Shown here one piece after another: positions 25,270-35,055 of a DNA stretch of 64,000 nt; the stretch's first letter is position 1; each line of letters starts with the position of its first letter. Origin of the DNA: CAZGUH01 sp964529005 (lineage in GTDB: Bacteria; Actinomycetota; Acidimicrobiia; Acidimicrobiales; Ilumatobacteraceae); assembly GCA_964529005.1 (NCBI GenBank), contig CAZGUH010000021.1, positions 1 through 64,000 on the forward strand. Direction: 5' to 3'. Made by a program: the position numbers and the translations under genes. The notes under the pieces are model-generated. The model searched no databases. It was not told the origin of the DNA and worked only from the letters and a program-made list of their open reading frames with translations.

Positions 25270-25991
25270 GCCATTGGTTCGAACCGATCGCCGCGCATCT
25301 CGGCGATGCGTACCTGCGGTACTCGTTCACGAAGGGGACGGCGCAGGAGGTCGACTACCTCGTCGGCGCGCTCGACCTCGTGCCGGGACGGCGGGTTCTC
25401 GACGTGGGGTGTGGTCCGGGCCGTCATGCGCACGAGCTCGCCCGGCGTGGCGTCACCGTCCACGGCGTCGACATCAGCGACGCGTTCGTCGAGATCGCTC
25501 GCCGTGACGCGCCACACGGCGCGACGTTCGAACGACTCGACGCGCGTGAGCTCGCGTTCGACGCCGAGTTCGATGCGGTCGTGTGCCTCTGCCAGGGCGC
25601 GTTCGGATTGATGACCGCCGACGGCGACGACGACGACGTGCTCGCTGGCATGGCCCGTGCGGTCAAGAAGGGCGGGCGGCTGGCGCTCAGCGCGTTCAAC
25701 GCCTACTTCGCCGTCAAGTACCACACGGAGGCGGCGTTCGACGCCGACACCGGCGTCTGCCACGAGCGCACCGAGGTGCGCAACCCGGCGGGGGAGCCGA
25801 TCGGAGTCGACCTGTGGACCGGCTGCTACACGCCACGCGAGCTTCGGCTGCTCGCCGATCGGCACGGTTTGGCCGTCGACAGCCTGTCGAGCGTCGAGCC
25901 CGGCGGCTACGGCGACGGTGTGCCGACGACCGAGTCTCCCGAGTACCTCCTCCTGGCGACGAAACGGTCGTCGCGCCGCGCGGCGAGCTGA
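25266..25991 (+). CDS. Class I SAM-dependent methyltransferase
   Basis: A 241-aa methyltransferase of unknown substrate. Motif I is VLDVGCGPGRHAHELARRG (about 44-62), followed by VHGVDIS and the motif IV region FDAVVCLCQGAFGLM. A later region has YTPRELRLLADRHGL. The GTG overlaps the polA TGA, so it is probably co-translated with polA. It converges with the M50-like gene 5 bp away. Nothing in the sequence identifies a small-molecule, RNA or protein substrate. Confidence 0.85.
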   Translation: MSHWFEPIAAHLGDAYLRYSFTKGTAQEVDYLVGALDLVPGRRVLDVGCGPGRHAHELARRGVTVHGVDISDAFVEIARRDAPHGATFERLDARELAFDAEFDAVVCLCQGAFGLMTADGDDDDVLAGMARAVKKGGRLALSAFNAYFAVKYHTEAAFDADTGVCHERTEVRNPAGEPIGVDLWTGCYTPRELRLLADRHGLAVDSLSSVEPGGYGDGVPTTESPEYLLLATKRSSRRAAS

Positions 25992-25996
25992 GCGCC

Positions 25997-27091
25997 TCAG
26001 CGTCGGGCCGCGCCCCAGCGGCATCGGAGGATCTGGACGCCGAGCGACCCGAAGATCAGTGCGACCGCGGCGCGACCGGCCAGGCCGAGATCGAGCAAGC
26101 CGTCGACGATGCCGCCGAACAGCTCCCACCAGAAGAACGCCGCAGACGCCAGCAACAGCGCGCTGGCGGCGACGTTCGCCACCGCGTACGCGACGAGGAG
26201 CCGATCGTGCCGCGCGTCCGCGTCGTACAGCACGTCGCGGCAGCGGTGCACGAGATCCGGCTCGCCGGCGAGATCGCCGAGGATCAGCGCGCCGTCGAGG
26301 CCTGCGAACGGCAGCAGGTTGGTGAGCATGCCGATCGTGTTGACGACGACGAAGCGCTGGAGCACGACGGCGACGTCACCGTCGGGCAAGACCAGCAACG
26401 AGAACGTGGCGATCGACGTCGCCAGCCACTCCGCCCAGACGCCCGCCGCGGCTTGCGCCAAGCGTTCCCGCCGAGAGAGCAGCAGCGCATCGCTGGAGTC
26501 GACATAGACGGCAGGCAACCCGAGGTGCAGCCGCAGTCCGACGTGGCGGACGGTCCGGCCGTAGTGGACCGTCACCAGCGCGTGCCCGAGCTCGTGGACG
26601 GCCAGGGCCACGAAGCCGAGCGCGATGAACAGCGGCACGTGGGCAGGGGTCGCCCGCAGATCCGGGGGCCCGCCGCGCAGGGCGAGCAGCAGCGCGAGGG
26701 CGCCGGACACGGCGACGACGATCTGCGTGACGATCCACGGCGCTCGGAACAGCCGGTGCAGCCAGGCGTCGTGGAGCCATCGCACCCACGTGTGCGCGCT
26801 GCGCCAGACGATGCCGTCGCCGGCGCGCCGGCCACCGGCTGCCGTCGATGTGGCTGCCGTGCCGACGAAGCCGAGTTCGCGCAGCAGCGCGGCGCGACCG
26901 TCGACGATCGGCGCAGGGCCGCACGCCTCCTCGACGTCGCGCGGCGTGACGAAGATCGCGTCGCCGCTCGTGTGCTCGACCGCCGCGATCAGCTCGCGGC
27001 CACGGCGACACGTCAGCGCGACCCATTCGACGGTCGGCGCGAAGCCGTTGTCGAACTCGACGATCGGCTTGGCGGGCGGTGGTGCGCGCAT
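25997..27091 (-). CDS. M50-like membrane zinc metalloprotease
   Basis: A 364-aa membrane protein with an HELGH zinc motif (166-170) inside a hydrophobic segment (FIALGFVALAVHELGHALV), as in site-2-protease-like peptidases. A second conserved element, NLLPFAGLDGALILGD, resembles the M50 NxxPxxxLDG motif. About seven hydrophobic segments occur. The N-terminal 100 residues are soluble and contain a small PqqD-like region (GDAIFVTPRDVEEACG). The ATG at 27091 has GAGGAG 8 nt upstream and is preferred over 27133. The family resembles the putative peptide zinc metalloproteases found near RiPP and secretion loci; no such locus is evident here. Substrate unknown. Confidence 0.82.
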   Translation of the reverse strand: MRAPPPAKPIVEFDNGFAPTVEWVALTCRRGRELIAAVEHTSGDAIFVTPRDVEEACGPAPIVDGRAALLRELGFVGTAATSTAAGGRRAGDGIVWRSAHTWVRWLHDAWLHRLFRAPWIVTQIVVAVSGALALLLALRGGPPDLRATPAHVPLFIALGFVALAVHELGHALVTVHYGRTVRHVGLRLHLGLPAVYVDSSDALLLSRRERLAQAAAGVWAEWLATSIATFSLLVLPDGDVAVVLQRFVVVNTIGMLTNLLPFAGLDGALILGDLAGEPDLVHRCRDVLYDADARHDRLLVAYAVANVAASALLLASAAFFWWELFGGIVDGLLDLGLAGRAAVALIFGSLGVQILRCRWGAARR

Positions 27092-27160
27092 GGCGAGCTC
27101 CTCTCGACGATTCACGAACGCTGTCGTGGCCATCGTCCGCGGACGCGCTGTGTGGGTCTG

Positions 27161-28978
27161 TCAGCGAGGCGACTGTGCGATGGTGCGCGCCGTCACACGC
27201 GCCACGTTGACCTGACCGCTGATGCCCTTCAGCCGAGCGCCCGTCGTGGCGGAGAACATCGCCACGATGTCGGGCGGGCAGCCGGCGAGCGCCGCCTCGC
27301 TGACGACCACCTCGTCGGCTGCGGCCGACTCGCAGAGCCGGCTGCCGACGTTGACCGTGTCGCCGACGACGCTGTACTGGCGACGTGAGCGGGCGCCGAC
27401 GTGCGCGGCCACCACCTCGCCGCGGTGCACGGCGACTCCGAATCCGATCGTGGGGAGGCCGTCGGCGACGACAGCGCTGTCGAGCGCCACGGCCTCGTCC
27501 TGGAGCGCGATCGCGCAGCGCAGCGCGGCCTCCGATGCATCCGCCTTCGGAACCGGAGTTCCGAAGACGGCGAACACCTCGTCGCCGACGAACTGCATGA
27601 CCGTGCCGCCGGCGCGGTGCACGCGCTCGACCACGAACTCGTAGTAGTGATCCAGCACGCGGCGCACGTCTCCGGGAGCGAGACGGCCCGCGAGCGGCGT
27701 GAAGCCGCGGAGGTCACAGAACAGCACGGCCACCTCGAGCCTTTCCCCCTCACCGAGCTGGCGAAGGCGGCGCGCGTCGGCCAGCTGGGCGACGACCGAC
27801 GCGGGCACGTAGGTCGAGAACAGCGCCCAGGCACGACGCTGATGACGGATCTCGGTGACGTACCGCCACGCGGCGCCGAGGACGGCTGAACAGACGACGG
27901 CGACCGTGGGCCACACCACGTTCCACAGTTCGCCCTCGGAGTGGAAGCGCCACGCGGACCACAACACCGCAGCGGCGATCACTGCGACGGACAGAGCCGA
28001 TGCCAGCGCCAGCCGCACGAGCAGGTAGGCCATGGCGACGACGATCGCCAGCACTGCGACCACGATCACCTGGTCCGCGGTGCCCGCCTCGCGGAGGTAG
28101 CCGGCGGTGACGATGGTGTTCGTCGCGTGAGCGAGCACCTCCACCCCGCTCGTCGACCGGGACCGATCGACGGGCACGAGGTGGAGGTCGCCGAGCGTCG
28201 GTTCGGTCACTCCGACGAGAACGATCTTTCCCGCGATCGCGGTCGGCTCGACCGTGCCATCGATGACGTCCCGCGCGGAGACGACTCGGAGGTCCTCATC
28301 GGACGTCCAGTTGATGCGCAGCCGGCCGCCGGGCGCGGGAATGAATCGGTCGCCGATCTGGACGCCGCCGGGGCGCTCGATCAGGGGACCGGGCTTGCCC
28401 TCGTGCGCCGCGACGGCGCTCAGAACGACCGAGGCATGAGCCAGATCGCGCTCGTCGAGCGCGTAGAGCGGGACGAAGCGAACCATCCCACCGACGGCTG
28501 ACGACGTCACGTTGACGTGGCCGACATCGGCTGCAGCCGACGCGAGCGCGGGGATCGGATCCACGCGGTCGAGGACGCGCGGCGGGCCGCCGTCGGTCAT
28601 CTGGAGCGTCAGCGCGGACGCGAGCACCGTCGTGGTCGAGGCCACCGCGTCGGCGAGCTCGCCATCGCCCGAGCGCGACGTGTTGAACAGCACGTCGTAG
28701 ACGACGACCGTCGGATCGAGCGCGGCGAGCGCGCGCAGGAGGCTGGCGTGCAGCGCGCGAGGCCACGGCCACGCCTCGCCGGTGGCCTGCAAGGTCTCGC
28801 GATCGATCGCCACCACGACGACGTCGCCCGCCGTGTCGAGGCCCGGTTGCAACAGGTCCTCCCACTGCGCTTGCACGCCGTCGAGCCGATCGGCGGCGAG
28901 ACCGACGATCGCCACCGTGGCCGACACCGCAGCCACGACGACTGCGGCGATCACCGCCGAGGACCACCGGCGACGCAC
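27161..28978 (-). CDS. CHASE2-domain class III adenylate/guanylate cyclase
   Basis: A 605-aa membrane enzyme expected to make cAMP from ATP. An N-terminal anchor (about 7-29) precedes an extracytoplasmic CHASE2 sensor (VVVVAIDRETLQATGEAWPWPRA, DVLFNTSRSGDGELADAV). Three membrane helices follow (about 305-370), then a cytoplasmic class III catalytic domain with VAVLFCDLRGFTPLAGRL (metal Asp), VMQFVGDEVFAVFGTP (second metal Asp) and QYSVVGDTVNVGSRL. The GTG start follows the FecR-like gene stop by 4 bp, so the two form an operon. A CRP-family regulator lies 1.9 kb upstream on the other strand, a likely cAMP receiver. Whether it makes cAMP or cGMP is not resolved. Confidence 0.92.
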   Translation of the reverse strand: MRRRWSSAVIAAVVVAAVSATVAIVGLAADRLDGVQAQWEDLLQPGLDTAGDVVVVAIDRETLQATGEAWPWPRALHASLLRALAALDPTVVVYDVLFNTSRSGDGELADAVASTTTVLASALTLQMTDGGPPRVLDRVDPIPALASAAADVGHVNVTSSAVGGMVRFVPLYALDERDLAHASVVLSAVAAHEGKPGPLIERPGGVQIGDRFIPAPGGRLRINWTSDEDLRVVSARDVIDGTVEPTAIAGKIVLVGVTEPTLGDLHLVPVDRSRSTSGVEVLAHATNTIVTAGYLREAGTADQVIVVAVLAIVVAMAYLLVRLALASALSVAVIAAAVLWSAWRFHSEGELWNVVWPTVAVVCSAVLGAAWRYVTEIRHQRRAWALFSTYVPASVVAQLADARRLRQLGEGERLEVAVLFCDLRGFTPLAGRLAPGDVRRVLDHYYEFVVERVHRAGGTVMQFVGDEVFAVFGTPVPKADASEAALRCAIALQDEAVALDSAVVADGLPTIGFGVAVHRGEVVAAHVGARSRRQYSVVGDTVNVGSRLCESAAADEVVVSEAALAGCPPDIVAMFSATTGARLKGISGQVNVARVTARTIAQSPR

Positions 28979-28982
28979 GTGC

Positions 28983-30281
28983 TCAGCGGCTCACGGAGAT
29001 CATCGACCGCTCGGTCTCGCCCTGGTTGGTCGGCGGGCAGTTTCCGTGGTCGTTGACCGTGTTCACCGCCGTGGCCGTGCCCTCCCACGCGGCGACCTCC
29101 CAGGCGCCCTCCGCCTGGCGCCCCGCGGTCGGTGTGGCTTCGTAGGTGAACACCACCGTCACCGACCCGGTCTCGACGGTCGAGCCGTCGGCCGCACGCT
29201 CGATGCAGCCGGGCAGCTCGCGCTCGAACGTCCACCGGTAGGTGACGCCGTCGAACGTGAGCGGGACGGCCTGCGTCTGGCGCACGTTGTTCAGCAGGAA
29301 CTCGACGATCACGGTGCCGGTGCACGGGACACCCGCGGAGCAGTCGACGTCGAACGTGTATGTGCGGTCGGCGACGTCTCCGACCTCTGCGGTGCCCGAA
29401 CAGCTTGCGACGCAGGTGCGTTCGACGACGGTGCGGGTCCCGGTGAACGTGCCCGTCATCGAGCCGAACGCAGGGCCGTGCGCTTCGTACAGAGCTGCCC
29501 GGTCGGCGAAGCCCGCGGCGACGTCACGGTCGCTGTTGTCGAGCAGCCACGGGTCGGAGAACGCGGCGTCGAACGGGGCCGGGACCGGCTCTGCTGCGCC
29601 GGCGTCGGTGACCTCGAGTGCGGCCGGCGCGGTCAGACGGACGCTGGACCCATCGGCGAGCGCGACGTCGACGATGCCGTCGACGACGACGAATCGGCAC
29701 CGGTCGGGCTCGCACTCGATCGAGAAGGCGGTCCCCACGACGGTCGCCACGCCCACGGACGTCTCCACGCTGTACTCGCCCTCGCCCAGCGATTCGACGC
29801 GGTGCCACGTCCGGCCGAGACCCATCCGGGTGCGCACCGCGGATTCCCCCGGATCGTCGACGAGCTCGACGATCTCGAACTCGGTGTCGACGTCGAGGCG
29901 CGTGCGTGAACCGTCGAAGTAGGCGATCTCGGCGTAGCCGGTGGCGTCCGTCCGCACGACGTCACCGATGGCGACATCTTCGGCGCCGTCGAGCGGTGAG
30001 AACTCGACCTTGTCGAGCAGGCGGAGGTCGACGGCGCTCTGGATCGTCGATGCCGAGCCGACCTCGCGACGCGCGTCCACGGTCGTGGTCGGCGCGATCG
30101 TCGTCGGCGTGCCGGTGGTCGAGGTCGACCGCTCGGTCTCGCCGGTCGTCGGGGTCGAATCATCCGCCTCCGCCGCGCTGGTCGCGGTCGTCGAGTCGTT
30201 CGACCTGCCGTCACCTCCGCCACACGCCGCCAGCAATGCCATCGCACCTGCGAGCACCGCAGCGGACCTGCGCAGCGCCAT
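28983..30281 (-). CDS. FecR-domain lipoprotein
   Basis: A 432-aa predicted lipoprotein. The signal peptide ends in LLAAC (Cys20), followed by a Ser/Thr/Glu-rich linker to about residue 70. A FecR-type domain covers roughly 100-230 (VAIGDVVRTDATGYAEIAYFDGSRTRLD, GVATVVGTAFSIE). The C-terminal half has four Cys in paired motifs and may be a separate beta domain. The ATG at 30281 has an AGGAGA site about 6 nt upstream. It is the first gene of a two-gene operon with the CHASE2 cyclase, and FecR-CHASE2-cyclase neighbours are a recurring bacterial arrangement. It may sense an envelope signal for the cyclase; this is inference. Confidence 0.85.
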   Translation of the reverse strand: MALRRSAAVLAGAMALLAACGGGDGRSNDSTTATSAAEADDSTPTTGETERSTSTTGTPTTIAPTTTVDARREVGSASTIQSAVDLRLLDKVEFSPLDGAEDVAIGDVVRTDATGYAEIAYFDGSRTRLDVDTEFEIVELVDDPGESAVRTRMGLGRTWHRVESLGEGEYSVETSVGVATVVGTAFSIECEPDRCRFVVVDGIVDVALADGSSVRLTAPAALEVTDAGAAEPVPAPFDAAFSDPWLLDNSDRDVAAGFADRAALYEAHGPAFGSMTGTFTGTRTVVERTCVASCSGTAEVGDVADRTYTFDVDCSAGVPCTGTVIVEFLLNNVRQTQAVPLTFDGVTYRWTFERELPGCIERAADGSTVETGSVTVVFTYEATPTAGRQAEGAWEVAAWEGTATAVNTVNDHGNCPPTNQGETERSMISVSR

Positions 30282-30474
30282 CGTTGTCTCCTGTCTCTTC
30301 GTGCATCGCGCCGTCCTCGTGCTCGACGACTGCAGGCGCAGCGGAATTGTGTCATGGGCCAATCGCCCGGCCAGCCGAACGTTCCGAAGGTCATCCTCGG
30401 CGGTCGGCTGGCGACGGACGGCGATTCAGGGTGTGCCGGGTGGACGTCGGCCGACGACCACCCGGCGATCGGTG

Positions 30475-30708
30475 TCAGCCGGGCGGGCGGCGGCCGAAGG
30501 TGCGCCGGCTCGGGAGGCCCCGGCCGAAGGTGCGCCGGCTCGGGAGGCCCCGGCCGAAAGTGCGGCGGCTCGGAAATCCACGGCCGAACGTCCGCCGGCT
30601 GGGGAAGCGGCGGCCGAAGGTGCGTCGCAAGCCGAGCGTCCGGCGTCGGCGCGCTGCGGGCGCGGAGCCCGACCGATCGGACGGATCAGGGATCGGATGA
30701 AGGTCCAT
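30475..30708 (-). CDS. Arg/Gly-rich decapeptide-repeat peptide
   Basis: I do not recognise this 77-aa protein. Its first 25 residues are Asp/Pro/Ser then Arg-rich. The remainder is a run of five near-identical decapeptides of the form SRRTFGRGLP, ending in PPG. It is very basic and has no hydrophobic segment. The ATG at 30708 has a strong ribosome-binding site (AGAGGAGG, 5 nt from the ATG), the best argument that it is translated. The repeats correspond to a 30-bp DNA tandem array. It is divergent from crp, with a CRP-like site in between. It could be a nucleic-acid-binding tail-like protein or a multi-core peptide precursor; neither is proven. Confidence 0.5.
   Translation of the reverse strand: MDLHPIPDPSDRSGSAPAARRRRTLGLRRTFGRRFPSRRTFGRGFPSRRTFGRGLPSRRTFGRGLPSRRTFGRRPPG
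30491..30640. repeat. 30-bp tandem repeat, five copies
   Basis: The unit begins CGGCCGAAGGTGCG and recurs at 30491, 30521, 30551, 30581 and 30611. The first two copies are identical and the rest diverge. The 30-bp period keeps all frames open. There are no spacers, so it is not a CRISPR array. Confidence 0.9.
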
Positions 30709-30790
30709 CGATTCCTCCTCTGGTGTGGGTGGACATCTGCATCGTCTCCGCGAACGTGATCGTGCGCCGTCGCCCGGCGCACGTGCTCAA

Positions 30791-30806
30791 TGTGCTCCCG
30801 CGCACA
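30791..30806. promoter_or_regulatory. Candidate CRP-family binding site
   Basis: TGTG-N8-CACA matches the half-site spacing of TGTGA-N6-TCACA, although the inner A and T are absent. It lies 54 bp before crp and 82 bp before the divergent repeat-peptide gene. Confidence 0.4.
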
Positions 30807-30860
30807 CGGCCGGGCAGGTGGGACGCCGCCTATTGTTCCTCCCCGTCGGAAGGGGTCGCA

Positions 30861-31502
30861 GTGGAGTTCCAGTTGCTCGCGTCGTTGGACCCGGCGGTGC
30901 AGCGCGACGTCCTGGCGAGCACCACCCGGCGGCGCTACCCGAAGGGCACCGTGCTGTTCCACGAGGGCGACCCCGGCGACACGCTGCATCTGATCGCCAA
31001 GGGCAAAGTCGCCGTTCGAGTCGGTACTCCGGAAGGCGACGTCGCGACGCTGACGATCCTCGGCGCGGGATCGGCGTTCGGCGAGCAGGCGTTGCTCAGC
31101 GGCGCGGCGCGACGCACCGCGACCGTCGTGGCCGTCGAAGCGACTGAGACGATGGCGCTTCCACGTGCCGCGTTCGAGGACATCCGCAGCCGGTTCCCGT
31201 CCGTGAACCAGCTGCTCCTCGATCAGCTCGCCGCGCAGGTCCGGCGTCTGTCGACTCAGCTCATCGAAGCGCTCTACCTGTCGGCCGACAAGCGCGTGAT
31301 GCGCCGGATCATCGAGCTCGCTCACGTCTTCGACGGCGGCGACGTGCCCGTCACCCAGGAGGACGTGGCGACGATGGCGGGCACGACACGGCCGACCGTC
31401 AACCGCGTGATGCAGACGATGGAGTCGGCCGGGGTGATCCAGCTCGGTCGTGGCCGGTTCCGCGTCCTCGACGCGGCGGCGTTGGCGGCGCACGCCCGCT
31501 GA
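30861..31502 (+). CDS. CRP/FNR-family transcriptional regulator
   Basis: A 213-aa regulator with an N-terminal cyclic-nucleotide-binding jelly roll and a C-terminal HTH_Crp domain. The former has FHEGDPGDTLHLIAKGKVAV and the phosphate-binding cassette GAGSAFGEQALLSGAARRTATV; the latter has VTQEDVATMAGTTRPTVNRVMQTMESAGVIQLGRGRFRV. The FGEQALL/RRTATV pattern with Glu and Arg supports cAMP binding. The GTG at 30861 has a GGAAGGGG site 6-13 nt upstream. A TGTG-N8-CACA site lies upstream, so autoregulation is plausible. The CHASE2 cyclase on the other side of the FecR gene may provide its ligand. It resembles mycobacterial Crp/Cmr, but the orthologue is not certain. Confidence 0.9.
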   Translation: MEFQLLASLDPAVQRDVLASTTRRRYPKGTVLFHEGDPGDTLHLIAKGKVAVRVGTPEGDVATLTILGAGSAFGEQALLSGAARRTATVVAVEATETMALPRAAFEDIRSRFPSVNQLLLDQLAAQVRRLSTQLIEALYLSADKRVMRRIIELAHVFDGGDVPVTQEDVATMAGTTRPTVNRVMQTMESAGVIQLGRGRFRVLDAAALAAHAR

Positions 31503-31565
31503 CGCGCCGACGCCGCTGGCGCGGTGTTCGCACCAACGGCGTCGTCGACAGATGGGATCGAACGC

Positions 31566-33457
31566 TCAGCGAGCGCGGGCGTCCCGGTACAAGGCATCGA
31601 GGTATCCGGCCTCGAACTGCGGACCCCACATGTTCTGCATGTACCAGTTGCACAGCGCCCGGATCGAGCACCGCAGGCCGTAGCGATCGACGAGATAGCC
31701 GCCCTGGGACACCACCGAGACGACGTACCAGGTGCCACCGATCTGGCTGAAGACGCCGCCGCCCGATATGCCGCCGTTGGCGTTGCAGCCGAAGCCGACG
31801 GACTTCCAGCCGTTGCCGAAGTCGGCCACCGCCCCGTTGGCCGACGAGCAGAAGTACGGGTAGCAGCGGATCGCGAAGCGCTCGCAATAGCCGCCGTTGG
31901 CGGCGTCGTAGCGACCCTCCGCCGGGTAGCCGACGGCGAACTTGTACGGCGTGCGCGAGGCCGCACCCTGGTAGATCCGGAACGATCCGGTCGTGTCGCC
32001 GATCAGCCGGCCGTTGTTGTGAGCGGCGTCGAACTTCACGAAGGCGTAGTCGAAGAGGTGCGGGTAGACGCCGGTCAACGTGTCGAAGTAGCTCGGATAG
32101 AACGCGCGGTTGCCCGCGGCGAACCACTCGCCGTACGGCATCGAGGTGCCGTACAGCGCCGGCAGGAAGCTGTAGGCATCCCAGAACCTGCCGGAGTTCG
32201 GGTCACGCAGGCAGTGAGCAGCTGTCAACACGAGCGCACGATCGACGACCGTGCCCGAGCAGCTGTTCGCCCGGTACCACTGGCCGCCTTGCAGTCGCCA
32301 CATCACCAGACGGCCGATCGCCGGCGAGACCGACGACGCGTGCCCGGCGCTGCCGATGGTGAACGCCGGCTCGTTCACCAGCATCTGCGGAAGGCCCAGA
32401 CCCTCCGGGGCCGCTGCGCCGACCTCGGACCGGACCGGCAGGAGGACGTCGTCGCCGACGTTCGAGATCGCTTCGCCGGAGGTCGCGATCGCCTCGCCGG
32501 TCGGGATGCCGCGGCCGTCCGGGGTCGCCGCGGTCATCAGCGGCCCCTCCACGAGACCCATGCCGTCGGGCAGACCCGTGACGCTGGCCGAGCCGTCCAC
32601 CCCGGCGTCCGATGCCGACACCTCCAGCACCGACGAGTCGGGATCGCCGGTCGTTCCGCCGCCGCTGCCCAGGACGGCGTTGAGGTCGGCGAGGAGGTGG
32701 GTGGGTGCGCTGCTGTAGAGGCAGATGGTGCCGGTGGCGCTGGTCTTGGCGATGACGAGGTTGGGTGTGGTGGTGGCGGCGCGCAGGTTGAGGTTGGAGG
32801 CGTTGGGGCGTGGGGCGTCGCAGGGGTAGACGGTGACGTAGCCGTCGTGGGTGGGGTCGACGGCGGTGACGTTGACGACGACGGCGGAGGCGGTGGCGGG
32901 GACGCCGTGGGTTCCGGTGACGGTCAGTTCGACGGTGGCGTCGGCGGCGACGACACCGGCGGGGGCTCCGGCGCCGGTGCGGGTGTCGAGCAGCCGAGCC
33001 GGCACGACCGGGGTCAGGTCGGAGCCGGTGGGGTACCAGCCGTTGAGGTCGGCGAGGAGGTGGGTGGGTGCGCTGCTGTAGAGGCAGATGGTGCCNNNNN
33101 NNNNNNNNNNNNNNNNNNNNNNNNNNNNNNNNNNNNNNNNNNNNNNNNNNNNNNNNNNNNNNNNNNNNNNNNNNNNNNNNNNNNNNNNNNNNNNNCGGCG
33201 GGGGCTCCGGCGCCGGTGCGGGTGTCGAGCAGCCGAGCCGGCACGACCGGCACGAATGCCGTGTTCGGGCTCGCGGCCGCAGCTCCGGTGTCGATCGGAG
33301 CGGCGACGACGCTCGCGGCCATGGCGAGCGCCGCGCTGACGGTGACGCCGGCACGCCGCACGAGCGCCGTCGTGCGCTGCCTGGCGGGGATCGACCGGAG
33401 ATGGCCGCCGGGATCGCCGTGGTTCGGTGACAGCAGTCGGCAACGGTGACCGCGCAT
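31566..33457 (-). CDS. Secreted trypsin-like serine protease with N-terminal RLLDTR repeats (interrupted by a gap)
   Basis: An exported protein with a basic N-terminus and signal peptide (ALVRRAGVTVSAALAMAASVVAA). Repeat modules of 121 aa follow, each containing PVVPARLLDTRTGAGAPAG, VVVNVTAVDPTHDGYVTVYP and THLLADLN. The C-terminal half is a chymotrypsin-fold protease: His in VLTAAHCLRD, Asp in DYAFVKFDAA and the nucleophile in NGGISGGGVFSQ. The ATG at 33457 has an AGGGAGA ribosome-binding site. The 100-N gap (33096-33195) falls in the repeats and puts the two halves in different frames; filling it with 224 bp plus any multiple of 363 bp restores one frame. It resembles glutamyl-endopeptidase-like secreted proteases. 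Substrate unknown. Confidence 0.85.
32691..33095. repeat. 363-bp coding repeat, start of second copy before the gap
   Basis: The block beginning GAGGAGGTGGGTGGGTGC at 32691 recurs at 33054, a period of 363 bp (121 codons). The sequence right of the gap (from 33196) matches that from 32957. The array was evidently too repetitive to assemble. Confidence 0.9.
33096..33195. other. Assembly gap (100 N)
   Basis: Exactly 100 N, a conventional placeholder, so its length carries no information. Both edges lie in the 363-bp repeat of the protease gene. Confidence 0.99.
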
Positions 33458-33701
33458 GGGAATCTCCCTCGCTCGTCGGTGGCACGGGCGCCGTGCCCGT
33501 GCGGCCGCATCGTGCGACGGGGAGGCCTGCGCCGACTGTGCGCGAGGCGACGGTCCTGAGGTGCGCCGACCGACAGTCGCGATCAGAAGAATCCCTGCGT
33601 GTGCGTTGTAGAGGAAGTACGAGGGGAGTGGTAGCCTGCCACGCGCCGCCACGTCAGCGGTGGCCTTCGTGTTCCCTCGTTCCTGAAAGCGATCGCTCCA
33701 C

Positions 33702-35018
<1,317 letters not shown>

Positions 35019-35022
35019 CGGG

Positions 35023-35049
35023 TGCGCGGCGCCTCCTCGGCGCCGCGCA
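35023..35049. terminator. Bidirectional hairpin between rpsA and the LuxR-type regulator
   Basis: TGCGCGGCGCC and its exact inverse enclose a 5-nt loop (TCCTC). It sits between two convergent genes, 4 bp after rpsA and 6 bp before the other stop, so it can serve both. Confidence 0.75.
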
Positions 35050-35055
35050 ACTCGG

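Noticed and set aside
30491..30640. 30-bp repeats as a possible CRISPR array
   Set aside because: The copies are directly adjacent with no spacers and lie within an open coding frame.
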